A DNA stretch of 64,000 nucleotides from Mucilaginibacter sp. cycad4 (GCF_034263275.1 NZ_CP139559.1:3720001-3784000); one strand, 5' to 3'; positions 10,299-19,252 are shown, counted from the first letter of the stretch. The notes: a model not told the origin generated them from the letters alone. Numbers and translations: made by a program.

Positions 10299-10355
10299 AT
10301 AAAAAATGATAAAAGGATAATTGGTTTGGTTGCAGACAAGCCCGTAACCACGTTC

Positions 10356-10363
10356 CAAATTTA
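10356..10363 (-). promoter_or_regulatory. Candidate promoter -7 box for the maltose operon
   Basis: On the minus strand the octamer TAAATTTG matches the Bacteroidota -7 consensus TAnnTTTG, about 57 bp upstream of the susA-like start. No good -33 TTG is visible at the usual 19-21 bp spacing, so activation by a regulator encoded elsewhere would be plausible. Confidence 0.4.
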
Positions 10364-10412
10364 TAATAAAATTGATTGCTTGTATGAAAAAAAATAATTC
10401 ACACTAATTATT

Positions 10413-10561
10413 TCGAATTAAGGCGAATTACACGAATTAATTATATGCTATGATTTGTGTAATTCGTTTAATTGCTCGCAAGGCGCTAAGCGTTCGTGTT
10501 AAAATTTCTAAACCCGAATTAAGTCAATCAGCTTGTACAGCGTAATTCGTACAATTCGAAT
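10413..10561. repeat. AATTCG-rich dispersed repeat between divergent genes
   Basis: CGAATT occurs three times in the left part (from 10414) and AATTCG three times further right, giving an inverted arrangement of short units. No ORF of note is present. It separates the leftward maltose operon from the rightward gene at 10657. Confidence 0.5.
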
Positions 10562-10656
10562 AAATTGTGGGCGGTATGCTAATCATTCGCGTACTAAATA
10601 ATTTTCTATCTTTATTTGGATTGATTACAAATAATACCAATATTTGCATCCGTTAT

Positions 10657-11016
10657 ATGATTGCGACCACCGAACTAACTTTATGGACCGACGTTTTCAG
10701 CACCAAAACAGGTGCCGTTTACCAGTGCGACGCAGAGCGTTGCTGGTATGTCGATTTCGCCGGTAAAGTTGCCCGGTTTGATCATCGCAATTTCCTGAAA
10801 TTACGCAAAACGGTTTATGCCATCGATATTGAGCAAAAACTGTTGAACACCACTACCGATCCTGATGTGGAGATCATTTTCATCTGCGCCTGTGATCATT
10901 GTTATGTACTTTCACTGGCTCAGATCATCGGCCTGAAAGAGCTTTTAGAGGGCACTTTTGTAATGCTGGAACTCAACCACATTATCCATGACCGCCTGTA
11001 CAGTAACTCACTGTAA
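10657..11016 (+). CDS. Conserved hypothetical protein with two cysteine pairs
   Basis: The start at 10657 (MIATTELTLWTDV) is preferred over an upstream ATG that adds about 30 unlikely residues. The 119-residue soluble protein has CDAERC in the first third and CACDHC in the middle, a possible zinc or structural cysteine arrangement, and ends in a helical stretch. It resembles a small Bacteroidota-specific family (possibly DUF6686), but I do not recognise a function. It stands alone between the maltose operon and ferritin. Confidence 0.6.
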   Translation: MIATTELTLWTDVFSTKTGAVYQCDAERCWYVDFAGKVARFDHRNFLKLRKTVYAIDIEQKLLNTTTDPDVEIIFICACDHCYVLSLAQIIGLKELLEGTFVMLELNHIIHDRLYSNSL

Positions 11017-11147
11017 TTTAGACTAATTATCAACACAATTTAGATTAATTTCATATTATCTTTAAATTAAACTAATATGCTTTTACAGCATTATTATTGC
11101 ATATAATTTCCTGCGATAAGACATATAACATTTAATTTATTAAGATC

Positions 11148-11678
11148 ATGAAAGACCTACTCCGCATAAAAAGTCTGATATCATCAGATATCGAAGCACT
11201 TTTAAATCAGCAAGTTAAAAAAGAAGCATTTTCTTCATCAGCATATTTGGCCATGGCATCATGGTGCAACCGCAACGGTTATGATTTTTCGTCAGAATAT
11301 TTTTTCAAACAAGCCGAAGAAGAGCGCCATCACCAGTTAAAATTTTATAAATATATCCTTGATATGGGCGGCAATGCCGTATCACCTGAGATAACCGGCA
11401 TTAAACAGGAATATAATTCGTTCCGCGAAGTGTTTGAAGAAGCCCTTGACCAGGAGATCAGCGTAACCAACTCTATCAAAAACATTTATGCACGCTGCAT
11501 GAAAGAACAGGACTTTGTAACTATGGAGTTCCTGAACTGGTTCCTGAAAGAACAACGCGAAGAAGAATACAAAGCCCGTCGTGCCCTCGAGCTGTTTGAA
11601 GTTATCGGCGAAGAAGGTACCGGCAGATGGCAGATTGACAAACATGTTGGTCAGATAAAATATGATAGTGAGGCGTAA
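11148..11678 (+). CDS. Non-haem ferritin
   Basis: 176 residues, normal for bacterial ferritins. The four-helix bundle shows the ferroxidase ligands: an early Glu (ALLNQQVKKEAFSS region), then the paired EEERHH motif, and later Glu/Gln residues in FLKEQREEEYKA. The order of ligands fits FtnA-type ferritin rather than bacterioferritin (no haem Met). It oxidises Fe(II) and stores it as a mineral in 24-mers in the cytoplasm. Monocistronic, followed by a clear terminator. Confidence 0.93.
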   Translation: MKDLLRIKSLISSDIEALLNQQVKKEAFSSSAYLAMASWCNRNGYDFSSEYFFKQAEEERHHQLKFYKYILDMGGNAVSPEITGIKQEYNSFREVFEEALDQEISVTNSIKNIYARCMKEQDFVTMEFLNWFLKEQREEEYKARRALELFEVIGEEGTGRWQIDKHVGQIKYDSEA

Positions 11679-11707
11679 GCCCCTCTTTTTTTAATAAAAA
11701 AAGAAAT

Positions 11708-11747
11708 AAAAGCTCCATTCTGCTACAAACAGGAGGAGCTTTTTTAT
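11708..11747 (+). terminator. Rho-independent terminator of ferritin
   Basis: Stem AAAAGCTCC (11708-11716) pairs with GGAGCTTTT (from 11735) and runs into a T-rich tail. Confidence 0.8.
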
Positions 11748-11773
11748 TTAATCTCAAGTATCTATATTTATCT

Positions 11774-12208
11774 ATGATGTCGGCCAAAGAAAAGCGGCTT
11801 TTAATGGATAAAGCAATTAAAGAATTTACAATTCCTTTTTTGCGTAAAGAAGGTTTCAAAGGATCATTTCCTCATTTTAGGAGAATAACCGGTGACAGGA
11901 TTAACCTGTTGACATTTCAATTTAGCATGAGCGCTTCAAGGTTTGTTGTCGAAATTGCCAACTGTTCCTTAAATGGCGTAACAATGATATGGGGCTTACA
12001 TATCCCTCCGGCCAAATGCACAGCTCATGATATGTCTAATAGATTTCGAATTGGTAGTATTAAACATCAAAAGGATTATTGGTTTCTATTTGACGAAACT
12101 TTATCTCCCGATATTTTTAAAGCAAAGGCCAAAGAAGTCGTCAGTTTATGGGATGAAGCTGAAAAATGGTGGCAGGACGATCCTTACCAACAGCGGATAA
12201 GCACTTAA
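11774..12208 (+). CDS. DUF4304 domain protein
   Basis: 144-residue soluble protein beginning with an amphipathic helix and the segment FLRKEGFKGSFPHFRR. That pattern (a lone helix, then G-F-K-x-x, then a predicted sheet with F-x-V-E-I-A) fits DUF4304, a family of unknown function scattered in bacteria and often near toxin-immunity genes. Here no toxin-like neighbour is seen, so an immunity role is not supported. It lies 27 bp after the ferritin terminator and is convergent with the ferredoxin gene. Confidence 0.7.
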   Translation: MMSAKEKRLLMDKAIKEFTIPFLRKEGFKGSFPHFRRITGDRINLLTFQFSMSASRFVVEIANCSLNGVTMIWGLHIPPAKCTAHDMSNRFRIGSIKHQKDYWFLFDETLSPDIFKAKAKEVVSLWDEAEKWWQDDPYQQRIST

Positions 12209-12252
12209 CAAGTGTAAAGTCCACAATACAACAAGTAGAGTTAAAGGAAGGC

Positions 12253-12513
12253 TTACTTTACCAAATCCATCAACTTCAAAACATCTTTTGCATGATATTC
12301 CTTTAGCCAGGTATTGCCTGGTTGAATACTGCATACCGGCGCATATTTGCACCTGTCGGTACATTCGGTTTCAATAACCTCTAATTCTTCAGGGCCGTGG
12401 TGGTGTTTAATATAAGCTTTGGCTATCTTATACATATCCTTGCCGCCGCGCTTTCCGCATTTGCTGCCTACGCATACGTACAGTACTTTATCGGGTATGG
12501 TAAATTTGCTCAT
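12253..12513 (-). CDS. Thioredoxin-like [2Fe-2S] ferredoxin domain protein
   Basis: The ATG at 12513 (MSKFTIPDKVLYVCVG) is chosen over one 36 bp upstream because homologous folds begin there. The 86-residue protein has the cysteine pattern CVGSKCGKRGG ... CTDRCKYAPVC, typical of the thioredoxin-fold (2Fe-2S) ferredoxins also found as the NuoE C-terminal half. It probably carries electrons or senses redox state in the cytoplasm. Single gene; partner not encoded nearby. Confidence 0.85.
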   Translation of the reverse strand: MSKFTIPDKVLYVCVGSKCGKRGGKDMYKIAKAYIKHHHGPEELEVIETECTDRCKYAPVCSIQPGNTWLKEYHAKDVLKLMDLVK

Positions 12514-12742
12514 AATGGCAATTATTAAGACTGTGTTAATAAATAGCAAAGTTAATGCTTTAATCCTCCAATTTTATCTGAACCGGGATTTATTACAACG
12601 CCAGCTATCCGGTTCAATCGAAAAACGATGCGGTGCCGATGTGAAAAATATTTTTTTATTGTGGGATATTTAAAAGATAAATTCGACATTCAGTGCGGGT
12701 TAGGCCAACCTGTTATAAGCCCTATAAGCAAAAGCTAAGTAT

Positions 12743-13093
12743 ATGAAAGCAATTGAAATTATCTCGATCCCTGTAACCGACCAGCAGGCAGCCAAAGCGT
12801 TTTACCTAAAAATTGGCTTTGAAATATTGGTTGAAGCAAATTTTGAAAAACAAACCTGGATCCAAATGGCATTTCCCGGCTCGCCGGTTTCCATCACCCT
12901 GGTAAACTGGTTCCCGGAAATGCCGGCGGGTAGTGTACGCGGTCTCGTAGTTAAAACCGACGACCTGGATAAAGATATAGAAGACCTTAAAGCCAAAGGC
13001 CTTGAAGTGGGCAATGTTGACACAACTCCCTGGGGCCGCTTTGCCACCGTTAAAGATCCCGACGGAAACGCGCTGAGCCTGCATGCGAAATAG
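12743..13093 (+). CDS. VOC/glyoxalase-like protein
   Basis: 116 residues with one vicinal-oxygen-chelate module pair: IEIISIPVTDQQAAKAFYLKIGF at the N-terminus (paired beta-alpha-beta-beta-beta) and GRFATVKDPDGNALSLHAK at the C-terminus. The metal-ligand His normally near the N-terminus is replaced (ISIPVTD), so metal-dependent catalysis is doubtful; resistance or binding proteins of this family also lack it. Function not assignable. Confidence 0.85.
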   Translation: MKAIEIISIPVTDQQAAKAFYLKIGFEILVEANFEKQTWIQMAFPGSPVSITLVNWFPEMPAGSVRGLVVKTDDLDKDIEDLKAKGLEVGNVDTTPWGRFATVKDPDGNALSLHAK

Positions 13094-13222
13094 AACCGTG
13101 ATTTGGGGAGGGGGATTTTTCGGATTCCCGGGATTTTTGCCGGTCAAATCCTTTAATGCTTTTCATTTAATCCCGGTTCAGATACCATATTTGCACATCC
13201 AAAATCTGCACATTAATATATC

Positions 13223-13795
13223 ATGTTTAAAAAGTACTCCGCACTTCTCGTTCTTGTATTACTTATAATTGCCGGCTGTAACCCCAACAATACCAAGCAA
13301 ACCAATGCGGGTGTTTACAAAGTTGTGAAGATTAAAGATGGTGATACTTTAGGTTTGCTTACCGGCGATAATCAGCAGATTACCGTGAGGCTTGCCGAAA
13401 TTGACTGCCCTGAAAAATCGCAGGCGTTTGGACAGGCAGCTAAAAAATTCACTTCCGATCTGTGCTTTGGTAAAGAGGTAAAATTAATTGGTAATGAGCA
13501 TGACCGTTACGGCCGTACGGTTGCACAGGTGGTGCTTACCGATGGCACTAATGTAAATTATGCGCTGGTAAAAAACGGTTACGCCTGGCAATATAAAGCC
13601 TACTCCAAAAGCACCGAACTGGCGGTGCTTGAACAACAGGCGCGTGAAAACAAACTTGGTTTATGGCAGGATGCCAACCCTACCCCACCCTGGGATTTTC
13701 GCAGGGAAAAGAAACAACCCAAAGCAGACTCGCTTCAAACTAAACCTAAAAAACATTATCACAAGCGCAAGCCAAGACTTGAATATGCAGCCTAA
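13223..13795 (+). CDS. Staphylococcal-nuclease-like lipoprotein
   Basis: 190 residues. A lipoprotein signal peptide ends in LIIAGC (Cys about residue 19). The thermonuclease fold follows: VKIKDGDTLGL, VRLAEIDCPEKSQ with the catalytic Arg and Asp, and HDRYGRTVAQV with the second Arg/Glu-equivalent region. SNase domains hydrolyse DNA and RNA with calcium. The last 25 residues are very basic (KPKKHYHKRKP), perhaps aiding nucleic acid binding at the membrane. Its stop codon abuts the next open frame, so the acylase gene is probably co-transcribed. Confidence 0.9.
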   Translation: MFKKYSALLVLVLLIIAGCNPNNTKQTNAGVYKVVKIKDGDTLGLLTGDNQQITVRLAEIDCPEKSQAFGQAAKKFTSDLCFGKEVKLIGNEHDRYGRTVAQVVLTDGTNVNYALVKNGYAWQYKAYSKSTELAVLEQQARENKLGLWQDANPTPPWDFRREKKQPKADSLQTKPKKHYHKRKPRLEYAA

Positions 13796-13828
13796 ATGGT
13801 TAACTTTAGGGGCATCATCACCCAAGCA

Positions 13829-16264
13829 ATGAAGTTTACTAAAGCATTCATATCCATCTTTTTCACATTACTGCTCATCTGGGCATTGCAAACTAAAATA
13901 AACGTCGTTCCACCATTAGGCAAATTCCTGAGCCCGGCCGATGGTTTTTGGCAAAATGCCGAAAGCAAACACATTTTACCCACTCTTAACCTTAAGCTTA
14001 AAGGCTTGCAGGGCAAGGTTATCATTAAATTTGATGAAAACCATATCCCTCACATTTTTGCCGAGAATGAGCATGACCTGTACTTTGCCCAGGGATACAT
14101 GACCGCTACCGACCGGCTTTGGCAAATGGATATCCAAACCCGGCAGGCAGCAGGCAGGCTGGCCGAGGTTATTGGCCCTAAAGTACTGGATATTGACCGC
14201 TACCACCGCCGCATGGGCATGGTTTATGGAGCCGAAAAAACAATAAAGGCAATGATGGCCGATCCGGTAGTGCGCAATATGATCCTGGCATATACTGATG
14301 GCATCAACAGTTACGTTCACCAGTTGAGCCCGAGGGACTACCCTATAGAGTTTAAACTCCTGAACTATGCCCCTGAAGACTGGAAGCCTATCAACTGCGC
14401 CTTTTTGCTTAAGCTGATGTCTGAAACATTGGCCGGCGGCTCAAACGAATTTGCAATGACCAATATCCTGCGCACATTTGGCCCGGCCACTACAAATGAT
14501 CTTTTTCCTGATTATCCTATGCACGAAGATCCCATCATCCCCGCAGGGACAAAATGGGATTATTTTAAACCATTGCCCATCCCTAAACCATCCGCTAATT
14601 TTTTAGCCGGAATGACAGATAGTGCTAATATTAAACCCCGTGTTGAAGGTATCGGCAGCAATAACTGGGCGGTAGCGGGCAGTAAAACAGCAAGTGGGTA
14701 TCCTATTTTAGCCAACGATCCGCACCTTAACCTTACACTACCTTCTATTTGGTACCAGGTACAGCTTTCGGCGCCGGGTATAAATGTTTATGGTGTATCA
14801 TTACCGGGCGCGCCCTGTGTTATTTTAGGTTTTAACAATAACATTAGCTGGGGTATTACCAATGTTGATGCAGATGTGCTGGACTGGTACCAGGAAAAAT
14901 TCAGGGATACCAAAATGGATGAGTACTGGTACAATAACAAATGGAATAAAACCACCCGCCGTGTTGAAAAAATTGAAATACTTGGTCAAAAACCGGTTTA
15001 TGATACGGTAGTTTATACGCACCATGGCCCGGTTGTTTATCAAAACAATGCTCAAAAAGCCGATGGCCCTGATTTTGTTCCGGTTGGACATTCTTTAAGG
15101 TGGATAGCACACGAATCATCCAACGAACTGATGGCTATGTACCTGCTTAATACAGGCAAAAACTATGACGATTACCGCAAGGCGCTTACCTTTTTCAGCG
15201 CCCCTGCTTCAAATTTTGTTTTTGCCAGTAAAGACGATATCGCCATAACGCCAAACGGTAAATACCCGCTTAAATACAAAGGCCAGGGGAAATTTATTTT
15301 AGATGGAACCGACCCTGCCGACGACTGGCATGGCTGGGTACCATTCGGGCAGGATCCCACCATTAAAAATCCTGCTCGTGGGTTTGTAAGCTCGGCTAAT
15401 CAATCATCAACAGACCCGTCTTATCCCTATTATATCAACTGGTCATTTGCGCCATATGAACGCGGTAAACGTATTAACGACAGACTTTCCGCTATGACCA
15501 AGGCCACCGTTGATAGTATGCGTATCCTCCAAACTGATGTATACAGTATCCGGGCACAGGACATTTTACCAACCCTGCTTAAATATATCGACCCAACCAA
15601 ACTTAATGCTGCACAACTTAGCGCTTATGATCAAATCAATATGTGGGATAAAAATTTCGCGCCCAATTCAATAGGCGCTACTGTATTTGCCAATTGGTGG
15701 ACGCAATTGTACAATGCTGTGTGGGGGGATGATTTTGCAGATAAGACCCTGCAGAAGAACTTTCCTTCAGTAGATCGTACAGAAAAACTGCTGCTTAAAG
15801 AGCCCGCGTCCAAATGGTTTGATGACGTCCGCACACCGGCAAAGGAAACTGCTGCAGATATCGTTAATAAAGCTTTTGCAGCTGCGGTAAAGGAGATTAC
15901 CGACAGATGTGGTAAACCCGGATCAAACTGGCAATGGGGTAAATTTAAAAAAATGGAGATAGCCAGCCTATCGCGCCAGCCGGCTTTTGGTTCGGGCAAT
16001 TTTGAATCGGGTGGCACGGCATCAACAGTTAATGCCCTTCACGACGGGCATGGCCCGTCATGGCGTATGGTGGTGCAAATGGGGCCAAAAGTAAAAGGTT
16101 ACGGTATTTTCCCCGGTGGCGAATCAGGCAATCCCGGCAGTTTCTTCTATAATGATATGTTCAAAACCTGGAATGAGGGACAGTTAAAAGAACTGCTTTT
16201 CATGCAATCGGCAAATGAACAGTCAACCCGCATTAAATCAACTTATACATTAACCGGTAAATAA
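13829..16264 (+). CDS. Penicillin acylase (S45) family N-terminal nucleophile amidohydrolase
   Basis: I prefer the ATG at 13829, which gives an N-terminal membrane signal (MKFTKAFISIFFTLLLIWAL); an ATG at 13796 adds 11 residues. The 811-residue precursor has the A-chain YFAQGYMTATDRLWQMD and the B-chain cleavage motif GIGSNNWAV with the catalytic Ser about residue 277, then the Asn-containing oxyanion region. The family splits itself into two chains and hydrolyses amides such as acyl-homoserine lactones or beta-lactams. Substrate here unknown; periplasmic. Linked to a small membrane protein 7 bp downstream. Confidence 0.92.
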   Translation: MKFTKAFISIFFTLLLIWALQTKINVVPPLGKFLSPADGFWQNAESKHILPTLNLKLKGLQGKVIIKFDENHIPHIFAENEHDLYFAQGYMTATDRLWQMDIQTRQAAGRLAEVIGPKVLDIDRYHRRMGMVYGAEKTIKAMMADPVVRNMILAYTDGINSYVHQLSPRDYPIEFKLLNYAPEDWKPINCAFLLKLMSETLAGGSNEFAMTNILRTFGPATTNDLFPDYPMHEDPIIPAGTKWDYFKPLPIPKPSANFLAGMTDSANIKPRVEGIGSNNWAVAGSKTASGYPILANDPHLNLTLPSIWYQVQLSAPGINVYGVSLPGAPCVILGFNNNISWGITNVDADVLDWYQEKFRDTKMDEYWYNNKWNKTTRRVEKIEILGQKPVYDTVVYTHHGPVVYQNNAQKADGPDFVPVGHSLRWIAHESSNELMAMYLLNTGKNYDDYRKALTFFSAPASNFVFASKDDIAITPNGKYPLKYKGQGKFILDGTDPADDWHGWVPFGQDPTIKNPARGFVSSANQSSTDPSYPYYINWSFAPYERGKRINDRLSAMTKATVDSMRILQTDVYSIRAQDILPTLLKYIDPTKLNAAQLSAYDQINMWDKNFAPNSIGATVFANWWTQLYNAVWGDDFADKTLQKNFPSVDRTEKLLLKEPASKWFDDVRTPAKETAADIVNKAFAAAVKEITDRCGKPGSNWQWGKFKKMEIASLSRQPAFGSGNFESGGTASTVNALHDGHGPSWRMVVQMGPKVKGYGIFPGGESGNPGSFFYNDMFKTWNEGQLKELLFMQSANEQSTRIKSTYTLTGK

Positions 16265-16271
16265 TAGCACT

Positions 16272-16610
16272 ATGTTATTCCTCATTATACTTATACTTTC
16301 ATTTGCCAGCGGATATTTTTTACCCTGGTGGATAGTTGCCATTATATCTTTTTTAACGGCCCTTATTATTGGCACTACAGCAAGAAGTTCCTTTTGGCAA
16401 GCCTTTATTGCTGTTTTGATTGTGTGGACGGTGCTGGCACTCTTTAAAAGCATACCTAATGACCATATCATGGCCACAAGGATAGCCCATTTATTCCACC
16501 TGCCGGGCTGGGGTTACATATTAGCTGTAACAGGCATTTTAGGAGGTTTGGTTGGCGGCATGGCGGCACTTTCCGGGCTGTTGCTCAAACGGGCCTTTCA
16601 AAAGCATTAA
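16272..16610 (+). CDS. Small membrane protein, unknown function
   Basis: 112 residues with about four hydrophobic segments (1-20, 24-42, 46-64, 85-106) and a short basic tail. It starts seven bases after the acylase stop, so it is likely in the same transcript, which ends at the terminator right after it. I do not recognise a family. Confidence 0.7.
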   Translation: MLFLIILILSFASGYFLPWWIVAIISFLTALIIGTTARSSFWQAFIAVLIVWTVLALFKSIPNDHIMATRIAHLFHLPGWGYILAVTGILGGLVGGMAALSGLLLKRAFQKH

Positions 16611-16649
16611 AACAAAAATGCCCGGAATTTTAACCCGGGCATTTTTGTT
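16611..16649. terminator. Bidirectional terminator
   Basis: AACAAAAATGCCCGG pairs with CCGGGCATTTTTGTT, so both strands end in a T run. It serves the rightward acylase transcript and the leftward SYLF gene. Confidence 0.85.
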
Positions 16650-16664
16650 ATCAGCGCATTTGTT

Positions 16665-17342
16665 TTAAAACGCGGCCAATGTTTCCTTTAATGTTTTAAC
16701 CGCTTCGGTATTGCTGCTTGATTGCGCAAAAATATCCTGCGAGGTGGCTTTGGCTCCATAATAAGCAGCATTTGAATCTTTATCGATGCCCAGGTTTGAA
16801 CCATTGATGGTTATCCCGGCAAACAAACCCCGGCTGCGTGAGTATGAATAAACCTCGGCCTGCAACTTATAATCGGTACTTGCGGTTGAACTGCGGCCAA
16901 CAGGGCCGGCTGCGGCAGAAATATCACCACCAATAGTAAAATCACCATTTTTAACTTTGGTTAACACACCTTTATGGCGGAACACAAGCACCAGGTCGAC
17001 AGATTGTACGCCGATTTGCAAGCCAAAGCTACCGCCTGTTAAGGTAACAAACACCGGATCACTCCATTTGCCATTACCCAGTTTCACCATGGCCACGCCT
17101 TTGCCGCGTTTACCGCCAATACCAAAACCGGCATTAATCAGTTTGGGGATGATAACAATGCCTTCATATTCTTCCAGCAGCTGATGCGGGATGCTTTCTT
17201 TCATCTTGGCAAACTCTTTCAACACATTTGACGAATTATGGATGCGCTCTGTCTGCTTGCTGTCATCGGCCGGTTTTGCCGATATCATTACAAAAAAGAG
17301 ACCTAACAAAACCGGGAGTCTCAAGAATTTTAATGTTTTCAT
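16665..17342 (-). CDS. SYLF-domain lipid-binding protein (Ysc84-like)
   Basis: 225 residues with a signal peptide (hydrophobic 8-21, cleavage near ISAKP). The mature part has the SYLF hallmarks: IPKLINAGFGIGGKRGKGVAMVK, GSFGLQIGVQSVDLVLVF and AAGPVGR, followed by the Tyr-rich YSYSRSRGLFAGI segment. In eukaryotes SYLF binds phosphoinositides; bacterial versions are exported and poorly understood. Single leftward gene. Confidence 0.88.
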   Translation of the reverse strand: MKTLKFLRLPVLLGLFFVMISAKPADDSKQTERIHNSSNVLKEFAKMKESIPHQLLEEYEGIVIIPKLINAGFGIGGKRGKGVAMVKLGNGKWSDPVFVTLTGGSFGLQIGVQSVDLVLVFRHKGVLTKVKNGDFTIGGDISAAAGPVGRSSTASTDYKLQAEVYSYSRSRGLFAGITINGSNLGIDKDSNAAYYGAKATSQDIFAQSSSNTEAVKTLKETLAAF

Positions 17343-17438
17343 GGGGATGGATGATTAATATTATTAATTATATATATTTCAATACTTAACTAACCGCCAA
17401 AACACGTACTTGTTTTTTAATTTTATGTAATAGGAAAG

Positions 17439-17918
17439 TCAAACACGCTCAATTTTGCATATAAAACAACATGCCTGGGCATTTCTGGCATGCAAATATT
17501 CAATGTTATCATTTTCGGCAAATATTTCGCTGATCAGTTCATCAACATCTGCATCGCCAACAAGCCGGCTTAAAATCATTTGCTGAGCCTTACTGTAACC
17601 TATAAGCGATAGCGGGAAACTTTTTTTATTAGCCTTAATCTCTGGCGGGAAACGATAAATATCACTATACTCCTCCACATCTTCAGCATGAATAAAAATC
17701 GGCCCTGGCTGGTTATAGGCATTTTCAATTTCAAAAGGCGAATGCTTTAGCAACAGGCGTTTATCAACATTACGTTTAAACGGTTTAAGCGAAACCCGGC
17801 ATGGCCCAAGTCCGGTAGCCAGTTGTTCAACCACTTCACCTCCAAAATCGTCAGTCATGGTTGTCCTTATTTTTTTGGCGAATGATTTTGATAGCGGTAC
17901 AATTTTAAATGTGTTCAT
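17439..17918 (-). CDS. DUF1203 family protein, predicted Ada-regulon member
   Basis: 159 residues, soluble. GLGPCRVSLKPF near residue 40 and FIHAEDVEEY in the middle match DUF1203, a family of unknown biochemistry. The gene is alone and leftward. Its upstream region carries a near-exact copy of the operator found before ada and the 2OG oxygenase, at the same distance from its promoter, which suggests induction with alkylation-repair genes. That is inference from the operator only. Confidence 0.8.
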   Translation of the reverse strand: MNTFKIVPLSKSFAKKIRTTMTDDFGGEVVEQLATGLGPCRVSLKPFKRNVDKRLLLKHSPFEIENAYNQPGPIFIHAEDVEEYSDIYRFPPEIKANKKSFPLSLIGYSKAQQMILSRLVGDADVDELISEIFAENDNIEYLHARNAQACCFICKIERV

Positions 17919-17940
17919 GATTATTTTTTTTTAGATAGAT

Positions 17941-17991
17941 CAAAGTTCAGGCGATAAGCAAAGCATTTCAATCCGAAACTTGCGGAGTTTA
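17941..17991 (-). promoter_or_regulatory. Predicted Ada-type operator plus promoter of the DUF1203 gene
   Basis: Read toward the gene, AAACTCCGCAAG followed by a tail ending CGGATTG (17991-17969) matches the ada operator at 20 of 23 positions. Exactly 20 bp later comes GAACTTTG (17948-17941), one change from TAnnTTTG. The final TTG of the operator can serve as the -33 element. Confidence 0.65.
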
Positions 17992-18027
17992 TCCGAATGA
18001 ACCTGATTTATAGGATTGACGGATTAC

Positions 18028-18115
18028 CTTGATATCGTGCCAATGCTATAATCAAGCCAATCATGGTTCGTCCTGATATCATGGAAATCCCATAATCAGG
18101 CAAATCATGGTTCAA
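18028..18115. repeat. Two tandem copies of a 44-bp unit
   Basis: Units 18028-18071 and 18072-18115 share ATAATCA-GC-AATCATGGTTC and TTGATATC/CTGATATC segments. They lie between the divergent DUF1203 and LuxE-like genes, just upstream of the latter promoter. Confidence 0.7.
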
Positions 18116-18129
18116 ATCTTGGTTTTCCT

Positions 18130-18137
18130 TATCTTTG
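18130..18137 (+). promoter_or_regulatory. -7 box placing transcription start at or next to the LuxE-like ATG
   Basis: TATCTTTG fits TAnnTTTG exactly and ends six bases before the ATG at 18144, so the mRNA would be leaderless or nearly so. Confidence 0.5.
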
Positions 18138-18143
18138 CCCCTA

Positions 18144-19130
18144 ATGGACAAACCCGGTAAACAGCAGGTATTCTCTATCAGTACCGATGATCAATTTAAT
18201 GAAACAGCCTTGCAGGTTTTTAATTACCAGGCAAAGCATAACCCGGTTTACAGGCAGTTTATTGAAGGGTTAAAAATTGATCCGTTAGCAATTAAATCTT
18301 ACAGCCAGATCCCATTTTTACCTATTGAGTTTTTTAAATCACATACCATATTAAGTACCGGTGGGCCTGTTGAAGTAACCTTTACAAGCTCAGGCACTAC
18401 AGGTATAATCACCAGCAGTCACCGGGTCACCGATAAAACCTGGTATGAAGATAGTTTCCGTAAAGCATTTGCTATTTTTTATGGCGATATCAGGGACTAT
18501 ACTGTTTTAGCTCTGCTGCCTTCCTACCTGGAGCGCGAAGGCTCATCGCTTATTTACATGGTTGATGACCTTATTAAACAATCAAACAACCCGGACAGCG
18601 GTTTCTTTTTGTATAATCATGATGAGCTTTTTCAACAGCTAAAAAAACAACAGGATGCCCGGAAACCTACACTTTTAATTGGGGTAACTTTCGGCCTGCT
18701 TGATTTTATTGAAAACTACCAGGTAAACTTCCCCGAACTGGTGGTAATGGAAACCGGCGGCATGAAAGGCCGCCGCAAGGAAATGATCCGCGAGGAGCTG
18801 CACGCCGTTTTGGGCAAAGGTTTTGGTGTAAAGCAGATCCACTCCGAATATGGGATGACGGAGCTGCTATCACAAGCTTACTCCAAAGGCGCCGGCATTT
18901 TCAATTGCCCGCCATGGATGAAGATCATCATCCGTGATACTAACGATCCGCTCAGTACGTTACAAACTGGTAAAACAGGTGGTATCAGCGTTATTGACCT
19001 GGCCAATATCAACTCCTGCGCGTTTATTGCCACACAGGATTTGGGCAGGATTTACCCTGATGGCTCTTTTGAAGTATTGGGCCGGTTTGATCAATCAGAC
19101 ATCCGCGGATGTAATTTGCTGATTGCTTAA
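18144..19130 (+). CDS. LuxE-like acyl-protein synthetase family protein
   Basis: The ATG at 18144 (MDKPGKQQVFS) is used; a TTG nine bases earlier overlaps the promoter. 328 residues of the acyl-adenylate-forming superfamily: VEVTFTSSGTTG is the phosphate-binding loop, HSEYGMTELLSQAY the A5-type motif, and RIYPDGSFEVLGRFDQSDIRGCN the hinge segment. It is short and lacks the swinging C-terminal domain, as in LuxE. No luxCD or acyl carrier gene is near, so the substrate is unknown; in Bacteroidota such genes are often linked to surface polysaccharide or aryl-polyene loci, none of which is here. Confidence 0.8.
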   Translation: MDKPGKQQVFSISTDDQFNETALQVFNYQAKHNPVYRQFIEGLKIDPLAIKSYSQIPFLPIEFFKSHTILSTGGPVEVTFTSSGTTGIITSSHRVTDKTWYEDSFRKAFAIFYGDIRDYTVLALLPSYLEREGSSLIYMVDDLIKQSNNPDSGFFLYNHDELFQQLKKQQDARKPTLLIGVTFGLLDFIENYQVNFPELVVMETGGMKGRRKEMIREELHAVLGKGFGVKQIHSEYGMTELLSQAYSKGAGIFNCPPWMKIIIRDTNDPLSTLQTGKTGGISVIDLANINSCAFIATQDLGRIYPDGSFEVLGRFDQSDIRGCNLLIA

Positions 19131-19140
19131 TACCATTTGA

Positions 19141-19200
19141 GAATCAAGACGTCAGGAACCAAGATTGGGGAAAACTTGATTCTTAACGCTTGATTCTTGA
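19141..19200. repeat. GAATCAAG/CTTGATTC inverted repeats
   Basis: GAATCAAGA at 19141 faces two copies of CTTGATTC (19175, 19189). The same words build the palindrome at 30365-30434. It follows the LuxE-like stop codon and precedes the next promoter. Confidence 0.5.
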
Positions 19201-19221
19201 CTCTTTAACAGGTATAATTGT

Positions 19222-19229
19222 TATTTTTG
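19222..19229 (+). promoter_or_regulatory. -7 box of the PH-SHOCT gene
   Basis: TATTTTTG fits TAnnTTTG, 23 bases before the ATG at 19253. Confidence 0.45.
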
Positions 19230-19252
19230 CGCGCATCATAAATGCTAAAGAT

